Notes: a model not told the origin generated them from the letters alone. Positions 24,122-33,747 are shown, counted from the stretch's first letter. The stretch: DNA of 64,000 bases from Acinetobacter baumannii (GCF_016508585.1 NZ_JADVOP010000014.1:1-64000), one strand, 5' to 3'. Program-made: numbers and translations.

Positions 24122-26455
24122 ATGTTCAAAGTTACAAAAATTAGGCAGAGTATTTTGACTGCTATGTGGGGGGTTACAGCGAGTGTTTCAACACTGGCGC
24201 TTGCCGATGATGAGCTCACTGGAGCGAATCAAGTTGATCAACAGGCACAGGTTGTGGATGCAAAAGATGTCAAAAAATTAAAAGATGTCATTGTTACAGC
24301 ACAATATCGAGCACAAAACATTCAAAAAGTTCCAACGGCAATCACTGCCGTTTCTGGAAAAGACCTGGCAGCTAAAGGTTCGACATTTATTGGCGATGTC
24401 CTAACCTACACACCCAACGCGGCGGCGGAAAATCCAGATGGCGATAGTCGTCCACGATGGTATATCCGTGGTTTAGGAACTGGAGATGTTGCTGCGTCTA
24501 CAGTATTTCCCGTTGGGGTTTATGCGGATGGTGTATATTTAAATGCTCCTGTTGCAGGTGCAGGGGATCTATTTGACCTTGAACGCATCGAAGTTTTACG
24601 AGGTCCACAAGGTACACTGTATGGAAAAAATACAACGGCGGGTGCAGTAAATTATATCTCTAGAAAACCCACATTTACAGATAAACCAAATGGTTATGCA
24701 ACTATTGGTTTGGGGGACTATAACCTTCGAACGTTTGAAGCTGCCGCGAATGCAAAAATATCGGAAAACGTTGCGGTCAGGGGAGCATTTTATTCTGAGG
24801 ACCGTGATGGCTATGCCAAAAACTTAGCCAATGGAGAACACTATGGAGATGTTGATAAAAAATCTTTTCGATTCCAAATTTTAGGCAAAGTGAATGAGGA
24901 TTGGGATGCTTTACTCAATTTACATAGTCAAACCTATAATGGCACAGGAAATAATGGCTCTCTAAGTGTTGGAAAATATTGGGGTGTATATGAGAGACCA
25001 AAGGGACGTGATACATATTTAGACTTGGATGAAAGTGGCAAAATTCAGCATGACGGTGCATCCCTCAGTTTAACGGGTAATTTAGGTAATGGTTATACTT
25101 TTACCTCGATTACAGCTTTTGATAAAACCACCCAAAAATCAATATCAGATGGTGACTATACACCATATGATATTGCGCGTAGTTATACTGATAATGAATG
25201 GCGTCAATATAGTCAGGAGTTTCGTATTGCGTCTGATGCAGAAAAACGCCTAAGCTGGATTGCCGGGCTACATTATTTTAATGAGGATTTAGATGCGACA
25301 GGTGTCAGCGCACGTGTAACAAAAACTTTACCGAACGGCGCTGCGTCTCAAACTGCTGCTACACCTGCATTCAGAGACATTGGTTATGATCAGGGAACAC
25401 AGAGCTTTGCCCTGTTTGGAAACAGCACCTATAAATTCACGGATAAATTCAAAGTCACGGGCGGCTTACGTTGGACCAGTGAAGAAAAAGACATCAATCT
25501 TGATTTAACTCAAATCACGACAGGGGATTACAGCAAAGGCAGTTGGTGGAAAAAGGATGGATACAGCAATAGCGTCTATAATCCAGCAGCAAATGCAAAT
25601 GGTTCAACCAGCCGTAAAAAAACATGGAATGAGCTGACTTATGACATCACACCAGAATATGAAATCAATCCTGACCTGAATACTTATTTTCGTTTCGCCC
25701 GTGGGTTCCGTTCAGGTGGGTTTAACACAGGGATATCTAGCAGTTTAACCCAACTGACTGATGTTAATCCTGAATATTTAAACAGTTACGAACTTGGGCT
25801 TAAGTCAACATTGTTGAATGGTGATTTAACTGCAAATGCAAATATTTTTTATTATGACTATAAAGACATTCAAACCAACTTATTGGTCGCAACCGAGGGG
25901 CAAGCCGGAGGGGTAACTTCAGTTTTAGCCAATGGACCAAAAGCTGAGGTGAAAGGTGCTGAACTAGAACTGGATTACTTGGCAACGGAAAACTTGAGAC
26001 TCCGTTTTGCCGGCGCATATTTGGACAGTGAATATACAGACTTTGTAGATAAAAATCCCGTGACCAACGTTGTAAATGCGGATAATACAGGCAACAGTCT
26101 GGTGCGATCACCCAAATACACGGTGGGTCTTGGTGGAGAATATACCTTTAATCTGAGCAATGGCTCACGTGTCGTGGTCGGAACGGATGCAAGTTATCGA
26201 GATCGTGAATATTTCTTGGTCAACCGTCAGAATTATACCGTTGATCCTGTCTTGAGCCAAAAAGCTTACACGTTGTGGAATGCCAATATTGGCTATCACA
26301 GTGCCAATAACAAATATCAAGTCAATGCCTATGTGAAAAATTTGCTTAATGAAGAATATCAAGTACATGGACGTCCAAATGGTCCAGTCGGGCAGTACGT
26401 TTTAACTTATGGCAATCCACGTCAGGTGGGTGCTTCATTTACAGCTAAATTTTAA
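24122..26455 (+). CDS. TonB-dependent outer-membrane receptor
   Basis: A 777-residue outer-membrane receptor. The signal peptide ends near ALADDEL. The TonB box is DVIVTAQYRAQN near residue 56. The plug domain has VPTAITAVSGKDLAAKGS, IRGLGTGD and LERIEVLRGPQGTLYGKNTTAGAVNYISRKP. The barrel ends in GASFTAKF with a terminal Phe. The start has GGAGAATCC before the ATG. It has a sigma-54 promoter and is followed after 17 bp by an LLM monooxygenase, so the two are one operon. That suggests the receptor imports the monooxygenase substrate, plausibly a large or scarce sulfonate or sulfate ester. The ligand is not readable from sequence. Confidence 0.92.
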   Translation: MFKVTKIRQSILTAMWGVTASVSTLALADDELTGANQVDQQAQVVDAKDVKKLKDVIVTAQYRAQNIQKVPTAITAVSGKDLAAKGSTFIGDVLTYTPNAAAENPDGDSRPRWYIRGLGTGDVAASTVFPVGVYADGVYLNAPVAGAGDLFDLERIEVLRGPQGTLYGKNTTAGAVNYISRKPTFTDKPNGYATIGLGDYNLRTFEAAANAKISENVAVRGAFYSEDRDGYAKNLANGEHYGDVDKKSFRFQILGKVNEDWDALLNLHSQTYNGTGNNGSLSVGKYWGVYERPKGRDTYLDLDESGKIQHDGASLSLTGNLGNGYTFTSITAFDKTTQKSISDGDYTPYDIARSYTDNEWRQYSQEFRIASDAEKRLSWIAGLHYFNEDLDATGVSARVTKTLPNGAASQTAATPAFRDIGYDQGTQSFALFGNSTYKFTDKFKVTGGLRWTSEEKDINLDLTQITTGDYSKGSWWKKDGYSNSVYNPAANANGSTSRKKTWNELTYDITPEYEINPDLNTYFRFARGFRSGGFNTGISSSLTQLTDVNPEYLNSYELGLKSTLLNGDLTANANIFYYDYKDIQTNLLVATEGQAGGVTSVLANGPKAEVKGAELELDYLATENLRLRFAGAYLDSEYTDFVDKNPVTNVVNADNTGNSLVRSPKYTVGLGGEYTFNLSNGSRVVVGTDASYRDREYFLVNRQNYTVDPVLSQKAYTLWNANIGYHSANNKYQVNAYVKNLLNEEYQVHGRPNGPVGQYVLTYGNPRQVGASFTAKF

Positions 26456-26472
26456 AAATGAGGATTACTTTC

Positions 26473-27666
26473 ATGGGAATAGAATTTTTTACACGTTTAC
26501 CACTACATGGCGAGGCTGAGTTTTTAGCTGGGGATCCACGTAACCGTGGTGATTGGACGCGTGTTGCAGGTGTTGAAAATACGGGTGCGGTGTCCAACTA
26601 TCAGGTTGGCGATGACTTTAGTTATATTGATTATTTGAGCCAGATTGCGCGAGCTGCTGAAATCAATGGTTTTGCAGGTGCATTGATGGTGAATGCGCCA
26701 ACAGGTGAAGAACCTTGGACGGTATGCTCATTATTGGCGAGAGAAACCAAACGATTAAATTTTGTGACGGCTTTTCAGCCTTATCACTTTAGTCCCTATA
26801 ACGCCGTGCAAAGTGCCGCAACTTATCAACGAGCAACGGGAAACCGCTTGGTTTGGAATATCATCAATGGCGGATCGGAAGTTATCCAACGGCAAGTGGG
26901 GGATGTAACGCCACACGATGATCGTTATATCCGTGCAACGGAATTTTTAGATGTTGTCAAAGGATATTGGCACAATGAATCATTTCACTATCAAGGTCAG
27001 TACTACTCTGCTGAAGGGGGTGGCTTGAAATATCCATTGAACAAAGCAGAGTTACCGATCATATGTACAGCAGGTTCGTCTGAGGCTGCTCGAGAGTTTG
27101 CTGCAAAGCATGCCGATTATTATTTAATGCGGGCAGAAAAACCAAGTGAAATTGCTATATTGATTGCTGATGTCCGACAGCGTGCGGCCAAATATGGTCG
27201 AGAGAATATCAAGTTTGGTCTGTCTATCGATACGATTGCCCGACGCACAGAGCAAGAAGCTTTAACAGAAGCACAGCGCTATTTAGACGAAGCTGCGGAA
27301 AAACAACGTTTGCACGCTTCTGCAGCACATGCAGGATTGCGATCTGCCCGTGTTCTGAGTTTTGAAAAAGAATACAACGAAAAAGCAGGCAGTAAAAATG
27401 TGAATGATTTTTTCATTCATCCCAACGTCTGGTCTGGTTTTGGCTATATTGGTGTTCCCCCAGGAGTAGCCTTGGTAGGAAGTTATACCCAGATTATCGA
27501 ACGTATCGAAGAATATAATCGTATTGGTATTGATCTGTTCTTTTTGGCCGGTTATCCGCATTTAGAGGAGGCTTATCGATTAGGTGAGCATGTGCTGCCT
27601 TATTTCAAAAAACAACGTCAGCAATTAGGACGAATTCCTGAAGCATCAAAATATCGTATTGCATGA
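26473..27666 (+). CDS. LLM-class flavin monooxygenase, SsuD-like, paralogue
   Basis: A 397-residue FMNH2-dependent monooxygenase, paralogous to the product of 6667-7797. The shared plan is GIEFFTRLPLHG at the N-terminus, EEPWTVCSLLARETKRLNFVTAFQP, GNRLVWNIINGGS, and LVGSYTQIIERIEEYNRIGIDLFFLAGYPHLEEAYRLGEHVLP. I choose ATG 26,473 because GAGG lies 9 bases upstream of it, inside the five codons that an ATG at 26,458 would add. It is co-transcribed with the receptor just upstream. It differs enough from the first copy to suggest a different substrate. Confidence 0.87.
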   Translation: MGIEFFTRLPLHGEAEFLAGDPRNRGDWTRVAGVENTGAVSNYQVGDDFSYIDYLSQIARAAEINGFAGALMVNAPTGEEPWTVCSLLARETKRLNFVTAFQPYHFSPYNAVQSAATYQRATGNRLVWNIINGGSEVIQRQVGDVTPHDDRYIRATEFLDVVKGYWHNESFHYQGQYYSAEGGGLKYPLNKAELPIICTAGSSEAAREFAAKHADYYLMRAEKPSEIAILIADVRQRAAKYGRENIKFGLSIDTIARRTEQEALTEAQRYLDEAAEKQRLHASAAHAGLRSARVLSFEKEYNEKAGSKNVNDFFIHPNVWSGFGYIGVPPGVALVGSYTQIIERIEEYNRIGIDLFFLAGYPHLEEAYRLGEHVLPYFKKQRQQLGRIPEASKYRIA

Positions 27667-27680
27667 GGGTTTTGGTTTTA

Positions 27681-27716
27681 AACCTCTGAGATTTGTCAAA
27701 ATCAGAGGTTGTTTTT
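27681..27716 (+). terminator. Terminator after the second LLM operon
   Basis: A perfect 9-bp stem AACCTCTGA / TCAGAGGTT with a 12-base loop is followed by GTTTTT. It closes the sulfur block. Confidence 0.88.
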
Positions 27717-27776
27717 ATGGTCTAAGCAGTTTGAAATAAATGACGGTCAGTACGCTTCTAATATGTAACTTCAAGA

Positions 27777-29257
27777 TTAATCAATATCAGGATGCTGCTT
27801 TGCAAGATGATCACGTTTTTCTTGCAATTCCTCAATTCTTTGATCAATCTTTTCGATTTTTTGCTCAATATTGTCATGATATTGCTCAAGCAGTTCTTCT
27901 GCTTCTTCAGTATCCACAGCCATCGGTTTTGCACCTTTGAGAGGAAGATTGGCAGTTTCTTTAAGATAAAATGCAGTAATCACGCCAAAGCCACCGCAAA
28001 TCACAAGATAGTATGCTGGCACCATTATATTGTGTGTGGTTTCTACCAAGGTTGCAGTAATCGTTGGAGTGAGACCCGCAATGACGACAGAAATATTAAA
28101 GGCAATCGCAAGGGCACTATAACGAATTTCGGTTGGGAAAAGTGCAGGCAGTGTTGATGCCATGATACCGATCAACATATTCAGTGACAGTGCAAGCATC
28201 AACAGACCTAAAAAGATCAAGTATACATTGTTGGTTCCGAGCAATAAAAAAGCCGGATATGACAGTATGATCAAAGCAATACTGCCTGCAAAAACAAATG
28301 GTCGACGACCTATTTTATCGCTGAGCATCCCCACAAAAGGTTGCACAAAGAGCATCCCCACCATGACTGCAATGATGATCAATACGCCGTGACTTTCTGA
28401 ATAGCCTAAGTTATGTGAAAAATAACTTGGCAAGTAAGTTAAAAGCATATAGTAGGTGACATTGGTACATAGTACTAATCCAACACAGACCAATAAACTA
28501 CGCCGATGATCACGTAAAATTTGTTTAAAACCCACTTTTTGTGGTTTTTTAAGTTGTGATTGTTCTTCCGAATGGGATTGAAATGTAGGTGTCTCATCTA
28601 AGGAATGGCGCAAATACAAGCCAATCAATCCTAACGGAAGCGCTAAATAAAATGGAATTCTCCAACCCCATTCGACAAAAGCCGCTTCACCTACAGCAAA
28701 AGTAATCAGGGAAACCACACCGGCACCCACCACAAAGCCCAAAATTGAACCAAAATCCAGCCAACTTCCCATAAAACCTCGTTTTCGGTCTGGTGAGTAT
28801 TCAGCAACAAAGATTGCAGCACCTGCATATTCACCACCCACGGAGAAGCCTTGAGCAATTTTTACAATCAGTAATAAGATGGGGCCCAAATACCGATAGT
28901 TTCATAAGATGGAATTAAACCAATACCGAAGGTACTGACGGACATGATAATAATGGTGATTGCCAGAATTTTTTGCCGACCATATTTATCGCCTAAAAAA
29001 CCAAAGAATAGTCCACCTAAAGGTCGGAATATAAAGGGAATTGAAAAGGTCGCTAAAGCCGCAATCATCTGTATGCTGGGTGAGGAATTGGGGAAAAAAA
29101 CCTGACCTAATACATAAGCGACATATCCATAAACACCAAAATCAAACCATTCAATCGCATTTCCTAAAGCTGCTGCTTTAATGGCTTTTTTTGTCTTATC
29201 ATAATCAATAATTTCGACATCATCGATTTCCAGTGGTTTGATTTTTCTTTTATACAT
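27777..29257 (-). pseudogene. proP: ProP-type MFS osmolyte:proton symporter, frameshifted
   Basis: Two overlapping frames together make one ProP-like transporter. The N-terminal part (29,257-28,868) has [23 protein letters not shown] and the MFS motif [10 protein letters not shown]. It runs off frame after YETIGIWAP. The remainder (from 28,889) starts at [21 protein letters not shown] and ends in a charged heptad-rich tail (NIEQKIEKIDQRIEELQEKRDHL) like the coiled coil of E. coli ProP, which senses osmolality. The break is in a run of four C (minus strand; GGGG at 28,881-28,884); one extra C would restore GIWAPILLL. It could be a true mutation, a phase-variable tract or a sequencing error. 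Confidence 0.85.
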
Positions 29258-29695
29258 AAATGCTTAATCCTGATTCATGACTCTGCTTTAAAGTTTTCAC
29301 TCAAAACACAATCAACGATAAAAATATGGAGAGGTACGATTCAAACATCGTTCATACAGTCATTCGGAGCGCTGAATGCCTAGAAAATTAATAAATATCA
29401 ATTGATTAAAATTTTAGTTTTTTTGTTGATTTTATGTGTTGGCTAATCATGAATAAAGTGTATGAAAAATGATGTCATTATGTAATAAACTTAAATTTTA
29501 ACAACAATCTGAAAGTGCAATAAAACGAATACTGACAAAAAGAGGAAAAAGGTTTTATCTGTTTAAGATTGAAAATAAAACAAAAGATAATCCATTCAGT
29601 TTGTGAATTAGCTGTTTGTAACGACTCAAAAAAGCATTGTTAATCAAAATATAAATAAACTAGACGACTGGTCTATTATTGATTATAGTAAAACA
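29258..29695. other. Intergenic region, proP / TetR divergent
   Basis: No gene is seen in these 438 bp. The stretch is AT-rich and contains the TetR-type dyad at 29,661-29,675. Promoters for both flanking genes must lie here, but none is distinctive enough to mark. Confidence 0.4.
29661..29675. promoter_or_regulatory. Putative TetR-family operator
   Basis: The dyad TAGAC-GACTG-GTCTA has perfect 5-bp arms and lies 20 bp before the TetR start codon. NemR-like repressors of reactive-electrophile operons bind related TAGAC/GTCTA dyads. Autoregulation of the TetR-oxidoreductase-DUF1304 operon is inferred. Confidence 0.6.
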
Positions 29696-30298
29696 ATGAA
29701 AAGATCAGATAAAAGTGAAGCAACGCGTCAACATATCTTAAATACCAGTTATAGATTGGTATTACATAAAGGTTTTGTTGGGGTTGGCTTGCAGGAAATT
29801 TTAACGAGCTGTGGCGTTCCAAAAGGTTCGTTCTATCATTATTTTGCCTCCAAAGAAGCATTTGGTTGTGAACTTTTAAAGCATTATCTTGCTGATTATA
29901 AAGTCAAAATAGATCAGCTAATGCAAACAGAACAGGGCAGTGCATATGCAAGTTTAGTGGCGCTTTGGCAAGCGTGGATTGATGATCCAAGCCATGATGA
30001 GGGGGGCTGGGCTGAAAACTGCTTAATTGTAAAACTTGCAGCTGAGGTCTCAGATTTATCTGAAGATATGCGTCAAATTTTAAATTTTGGAGTAACCAAG
30101 CTGACAGAACGTATTACGAATTTACTTCGTGAAGGGCAAAAAGATGGTTCAATTCCACCACATATTGAACCTGAGAAAATGGCACAAACGATGTATCAGC
30201 TCTGGTTGGGTGCAGCTTTATTGGCAAGACTCGCACAAGATAAACAACCGCTTTATCTTGCATTGGAAACAACACAGCAATTACTAAAACCATTATAG
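29696..30298 (+). CDS. TetR-family transcriptional repressor
   Basis: A 200-residue TetR-type regulator. The N-terminal helix-turn-helix is TRQHILNTSYRLVLHKGFVGVGLQEILTSCGVPKGSFYHYFASKEAF, a very typical TetR_N with GSFYHYF. The C-terminal ligand domain resembles the NemR/AcuR branch (NCLIVKLAAEVSDLSEDMR), including a Cys that in NemR-type proteins can sense electrophiles. It is the first gene of an operon with a quinone-oxidoreductase-like enzyme 10 bp downstream. A dyad operator sits just upstream. Confidence 0.88.
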   Translation: MKRSDKSEATRQHILNTSYRLVLHKGFVGVGLQEILTSCGVPKGSFYHYFASKEAFGCELLKHYLADYKVKIDQLMQTEQGSAYASLVALWQAWIDDPSHDEGGWAENCLIVKLAAEVSDLSEDMRQILNFGVTKLTERITNLLREGQKDGSIPPHIEPEKMAQTMYQLWLGAALLARLAQDKQPLYLALETTQQLLKPL

Positions 30299-30308
30299 GA
30301 CGGTCAAA

Positions 30309-31286
30309 ATGCAAAGTATTATTCATCACAAGTTTGGCGAACCTGTAGATGTATTAGCATCAGCAGAAATGCCTAAACCTGAACCTAAAGCAGGTGAAGT
30401 TCGTATTAAAATGATTTTATCTCCCATCCATAACCATGATGTATGGACGGTGAGAGGCAGTTATGGCTATAAACCGACACTACCAGCGATCGGAGGAAGT
30501 GAAGGGGTTGGTGTCATTGATGCACTTGGAGAAGGCGTCGACCACGTGTCGGTAGGACAACGTGTTGCAGTTGCAGCCGTGCATGGCAGTTGGGCAGAGT
30601 ATTTTATTGCACCTGCACAGGGTGTCGTCCCATTAGTCGATGCAATAGATGATGAAACAGCGGCTCAATTGATTGGTATGCCGATCAGTGCATTGATGTT
30701 GCTGGATTTTATTGATCTTCAAAAAGATCACTGGTTGATTCAAAATACCGCCAATGGTGCTGTAGGCAAAACCGTTGCCATGATTGCACAGGCGCGTGGT
30801 CAAAAAGTCATTCATTTGGTTCGCCGTAGTGACGCGATTGCAGAAATGAATGCTTTAGGTATTCAAAATGTTGTTGCTACAGATCAGCCAGATTGGAAAG
30901 ATCAAGTCAAAGCAATCCATGCTGATCAGCCTTTAATTGCAGGGGTGGATTCAATTGGCGGTAAAGCCAGTGGTGAAATGTTGGCTCTACTCAGTGAAAA
31001 CAGTGTTTTGGTTTCTTTTGGAAGTATGACTGGAGAAGTGATGCAAATTTCTTCAGGTGATCTGATTTTTAAACAAGCCATTGTCAAAGGTTTCTGGGCA
31101 AGTGTAGTGAATAAGCAACTATCTGCAGAACGCAAAAGGGAATTGATTGTCGAGTTAGTGACTTTAGCCGCGCAAAAAAAATTAGTATTACCCGTAGAAG
31201 GTATATTCAGTTTTGATCAAATTCAACAAGCAGCAGCGAAAGCCACTCAAGGTGCCCGTCAAGGCAAGGTACTGTTAAAACCGTAA
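30309..31286 (+). CDS. MDR-superfamily NAD(P)H:quinone oxidoreductase-like enzyme
   Basis: A medium-chain dehydrogenase/reductase of 325 residues. The N-terminal GroES-like fold (VRIKMILSPIHNHDVWTVRG, AIGGSEGVGVIDALGEGVDHVSVGQRV) lacks zinc-binding cysteines, so it belongs to the quinone-oxidoreductase/enoyl-reductase branch rather than zinc alcohol dehydrogenases. The nucleotide-binding part carries NTANGAVGKTVAMIAQARGQKVI. With the NemR-like repressor it probably detoxifies quinones or reactive carbonyls. The ATG is preceded by AGGA. An intact hairpin (31,299-31,322) separates it from the next gene. Confidence 0.85.
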   Translation: MQSIIHHKFGEPVDVLASAEMPKPEPKAGEVRIKMILSPIHNHDVWTVRGSYGYKPTLPAIGGSEGVGVIDALGEGVDHVSVGQRVAVAAVHGSWAEYFIAPAQGVVPLVDAIDDETAAQLIGMPISALMLLDFIDLQKDHWLIQNTANGAVGKTVAMIAQARGQKVIHLVRRSDAIAEMNALGIQNVVATDQPDWKDQVKAIHADQPLIAGVDSIGGKASGEMLALLSENSVLVSFGSMTGEVMQISSGDLIFKQAIVKGFWASVVNKQLSAERKRELIVELVTLAAQKKLVLPVEGIFSFDQIQQAAAKATQGARQGKVLLKP

Positions 31287-31298
31287 TCCTATCTGGCA

Positions 31299-31322
31299 TA
31301 GATCAGCAAAAGTGCTGATCTA
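31299..31322 (+). other. Perfect 10-bp hairpin without T tract
   Basis: TAGATCAGCA / TGCTGATCTA with the loop AAAG lies between the oxidoreductase and the DUF1304 gene. It lacks a T run, so it is more likely an mRNA-stabilising or attenuating structure than a full terminator. Confidence 0.55.
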
Positions 31323-31349
31323 TTACCATATTTAAAATAAGGAAAAAAC

Positions 31350-31706
31350 ATGGTTGGGCAAATTTTAGTCGGTCTCATTGCGCTGTTACATGTGTATATT
31401 CTGGTATTGGAAATGTTTTTGTGGGATAAACCTTATGGTTTAAAAGCATTTGCTAATACGCCGGAAAAAGCAAAACTGACCAAAGTGATGGCGCAAAATC
31501 AGGGCTTGTACAATGGTTTCCTCGCTGCTGGTTTATTTTGGTCATTATGCACACCCGAAATCTACGCAACTTCACTGGCAAATTTCTTTCTAGGCTGTGT
31601 ATTGGTGGCGGGTATTTATGGTGGAATGACTGCCAGTAAGAAAATTATGTATATACAGGCAATTCCCGCGTTATTGGCATTGCTTGCGGTAAATCTCAAT
31701 ATTTGA
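31350..31706 (+). CDS. DUF1304 small membrane protein
   Basis: A 118-residue inner-membrane protein with four hydrophobic segments. It has the DUF1304 look: an N-terminal ALLHVYILVLEMFLWDKP motif, KVMAQNQGLYNGFLAAGLFW in the middle, and GGMTASKKIMYIQAIPALLAL at the end. Function of the family is unknown. The TetR-oxidoreductase-DUF1304 arrangement suggests a role in the same stress response. SD AAGGA precedes the ATG. Confidence 0.85.
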   Translation: MVGQILVGLIALLHVYILVLEMFLWDKPYGLKAFANTPEKAKLTKVMAQNQGLYNGFLAAGLFWSLCTPEIYATSLANFFLGCVLVAGIYGGMTASKKIMYIQAIPALLALLAVNLNI

Positions 31707-31935
31707 AATAACGGATGCGCTATCTTTTTTAAGGTTGGATGATGAGTATGTGTTTTACTCTTATACCTATAATTTTGAATGGCGCAACATTAATCAATTA
31801 TCCCTCATAATGGAAAGTCCATTTTTTTCTCAACAATATTTGAATATATAGCAATTTCGCATGCATATTTTGTTGTCTAAAATAAGAAATTAAATTGATA
31901 TGCTACTTACAGACTGTAAAAATAATTTAGAAAAA

Positions 31936-32847
31936 TTAGAAAATTTCTGTCATTTCTTCACCAATCCAATTTAAAAAATGGTTCACTTTGAGAATATTCT
32001 CATGGGTGCGAGGGTAAACTAAATGATGTGCGGATATGGGCACGGATAAGTCATCAGCAAAGACTTTGACAAGTTTTCCTGATGCTAAATAATTTTGGGT
32101 AAGTAAATTGCTTTCAAGGACGAAACCGAGCCCATGGGTTGCAGCTTCAAGTGACATATAGGATCGATCAAAACTAAAAGTGTAAGGGAATTCTGGAATA
32201 CTTAATCCGTTATGTGCAAACCATTGGGGCCATGTAACCAGAGTAGACTTCGATAAAATGAGTTCTTTTTTTAGTAAATCTTTAGGTCTAGAAACTGGAC
32301 TACGTTCAAGTAATTTAGGGGAGGCAAGAACTTCTAATTTTTCACTTCGAACCGTTCTAATTTCGACGCCTGTCCAATTCGGAATACCATGACGAATATC
32401 AATATCAATTTTATCTCGTGTGAAATGAAGGTTTTCATATGAGCAAGATAAATTTACCTGAATAAGAGGGTATTGTTCTTTAAATGATTCCAATCTTGGC
32501 AGTAACCACAGAAGTCCAAAGCTTGGTGAAGAATGGATATATAAACTATCTTTTGGGCTTTTATCGGATGCTTGTTCAGTGGCTAACATCAGATTATGCA
32601 AGATAGCGGTTACATCTTGATAGTAACGTTCACCAGAAGGCGTTAAGGTTACTCCGCGTGCGCCTCTTATAAATAAGCTTTGACCGATCATTTCTTCTAG
32701 TTTTGCGATTTGATGACTGACAGCAGATGGTGTGAGGCTCAAAACCTCTGCTGCTTTTGCCACATTTCCTAATCGAGCAGTTTGTTCAAAGGCCTGTAAG
32801 GTTTTTATTGCAGGTACCTGATTGTAATTTTTTTCACTATTGTTCAT
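31936..32847 (-). CDS. LysR-family regulator, GcvA-like
   Basis: A 303-residue LysR-type regulator. The N-terminal winged helix reads IKTLQAFEQTARLGNVAKAAEVLSLTPSAVSHQIAKLEEMIGQSLF, close to the GcvA subgroup. The effector domain follows, with LYIHSSPSFGLLWLLPRLESFKEQYP. It is transcribed divergently from the SDR-MFS-transketolase operon, the classic layout in which a LysR protein controls its neighbour and itself. A perfect 11-bp-arm palindrome lies in the shared region. Confidence 0.9.
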   Translation of the reverse strand: MNNSEKNYNQVPAIKTLQAFEQTARLGNVAKAAEVLSLTPSAVSHQIAKLEEMIGQSLFIRGARGVTLTPSGERYYQDVTAILHNLMLATEQASDKSPKDSLYIHSSPSFGLLWLLPRLESFKEQYPLIQVNLSCSYENLHFTRDKIDIDIRHGIPNWTGVEIRTVRSEKLEVLASPKLLERSPVSRPKDLLKKELILSKSTLVTWPQWFAHNGLSIPEFPYTFSFDRSYMSLEAATHGLGFVLESNLLTQNYLASGKLVKVFADDLSVPISAHHLVYPRTHENILKVNHFLNWIGEEMTEIF

Positions 32848-32890
32848 TTAAAATTCCATTTTTCTTTCAAATCTCAGCTAAAAATATCAT

Positions 32891-32915
32891 AGGCATGAAT
32901 AAAATTCATGCCTAG
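32891..32915. promoter_or_regulatory. 25-bp palindrome in the LysR/SDR divergent region
   Basis: TAGGCATGAAT and ATTCATGCCTA are perfect 11-bp arms separated by AAA. The palindrome sits between the LysR start (32,847) and the SDR start (32,998). It is a good candidate for the LysR operator; it could also fold as a hairpin in RNA. Confidence 0.6.
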
Positions 32916-32997
32916 TTGAGTTTAACCTTATTGCTGCTCACTGTGAAAAAAGAGAATCTAGTGATGAATGAATATGTTGAAGAAAAGAGGAATAGAC

Positions 32998-33747
32998 ATG
33001 TTACTACAAGGAAAAGTAGCGTTAATCACAGGTGCAGCATCTGAACGTGGTATTGGTCGTGCAACAGCAGAAATCTTTGCACAGCAAGGTGCCAAAATCA
33101 TTATTGTTGATCTAGATCTTGCGCAAAGCCAGCATGCAGCTAAAGCATTGGGCGAAGGTCATTTAGGTCTAGCAGCAAATGTTGCAAATGAAGAACAAGC
33201 ATGCGCTGCTGTGGAACAAGCCCTTCAACACTACGGAAAAATTGATATTTTGGTCAATAATGCAGGCATTACCCAACCTGTAAAAACATTAGATATCAAA
33301 CGTCATGATTATGATCGTATTTTGGATGTCAGTTTGCGTGGAACACTCATTATGTCTCAGGCTGTAATTCCCTCAATGAAAGAAAACGGTGGAGGAAGTA
33401 TTGTGTGCTTATCATCCGTTTCGGCACAACGAGGTGGTGGTATTTTTGGTGGTCCACACTACAGTGCTGCCAAAGCTGGGGTTTTAGGGTTAGGTAAAGC
33501 GATGGCTCGCGAGTTTGGTGCAGATAATATTCGTGTCAACTCACTTACACCAGGCCTTATTCAAACAGACATTACAGGGGGGTTAATGAATGATGATCGC
33601 CGTCATGACATTCTTGCAGGCATTCCACTTGGCCGCTTAGGTAAAGCACAAGATGTCGCAAATGCAGCGTTATTTTTAGCCAGTGATCTATCAGCCTACT
33701 TAACAGGTGTAACTTTAGACGTAAATGGTGGCATGCTGATTCACTAA
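32998..33747 (+). CDS. Short-chain dehydrogenase/reductase
   Basis: A classical SDR of 249 residues. The cofactor motif is TGAASERGIG with an Asp after the second strand (IIVDLD), favouring NAD. The structural NNAG is in ILVNNAGITQ, and the active site is Ser in CLSSVSAQ with YSAAK. I use ATG 32,998, which has AGAGGA 6 bases upstream; an ATG ten codons earlier is less well placed. It heads an operon with an MFS carrier and a split transketolase, so it probably oxidises a polyol or hydroxy-sugar to a ketose, or the reverse. The substrate is unknown. Confidence 0.9.
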   Translation: MLLQGKVALITGAASERGIGRATAEIFAQQGAKIIIVDLDLAQSQHAAKALGEGHLGLAANVANEEQACAAVEQALQHYGKIDILVNNAGITQPVKTLDIKRHDYDRILDVSLRGTLIMSQAVIPSMKENGGGSIVCLSSVSAQRGGGIFGGPHYSAAKAGVLGLGKAMAREFGADNIRVNSLTPGLIQTDITGGLMNDDRRHDILAGIPLGRLGKAQDVANAALFLASDLSAYLTGVTLDVNGGMLIH

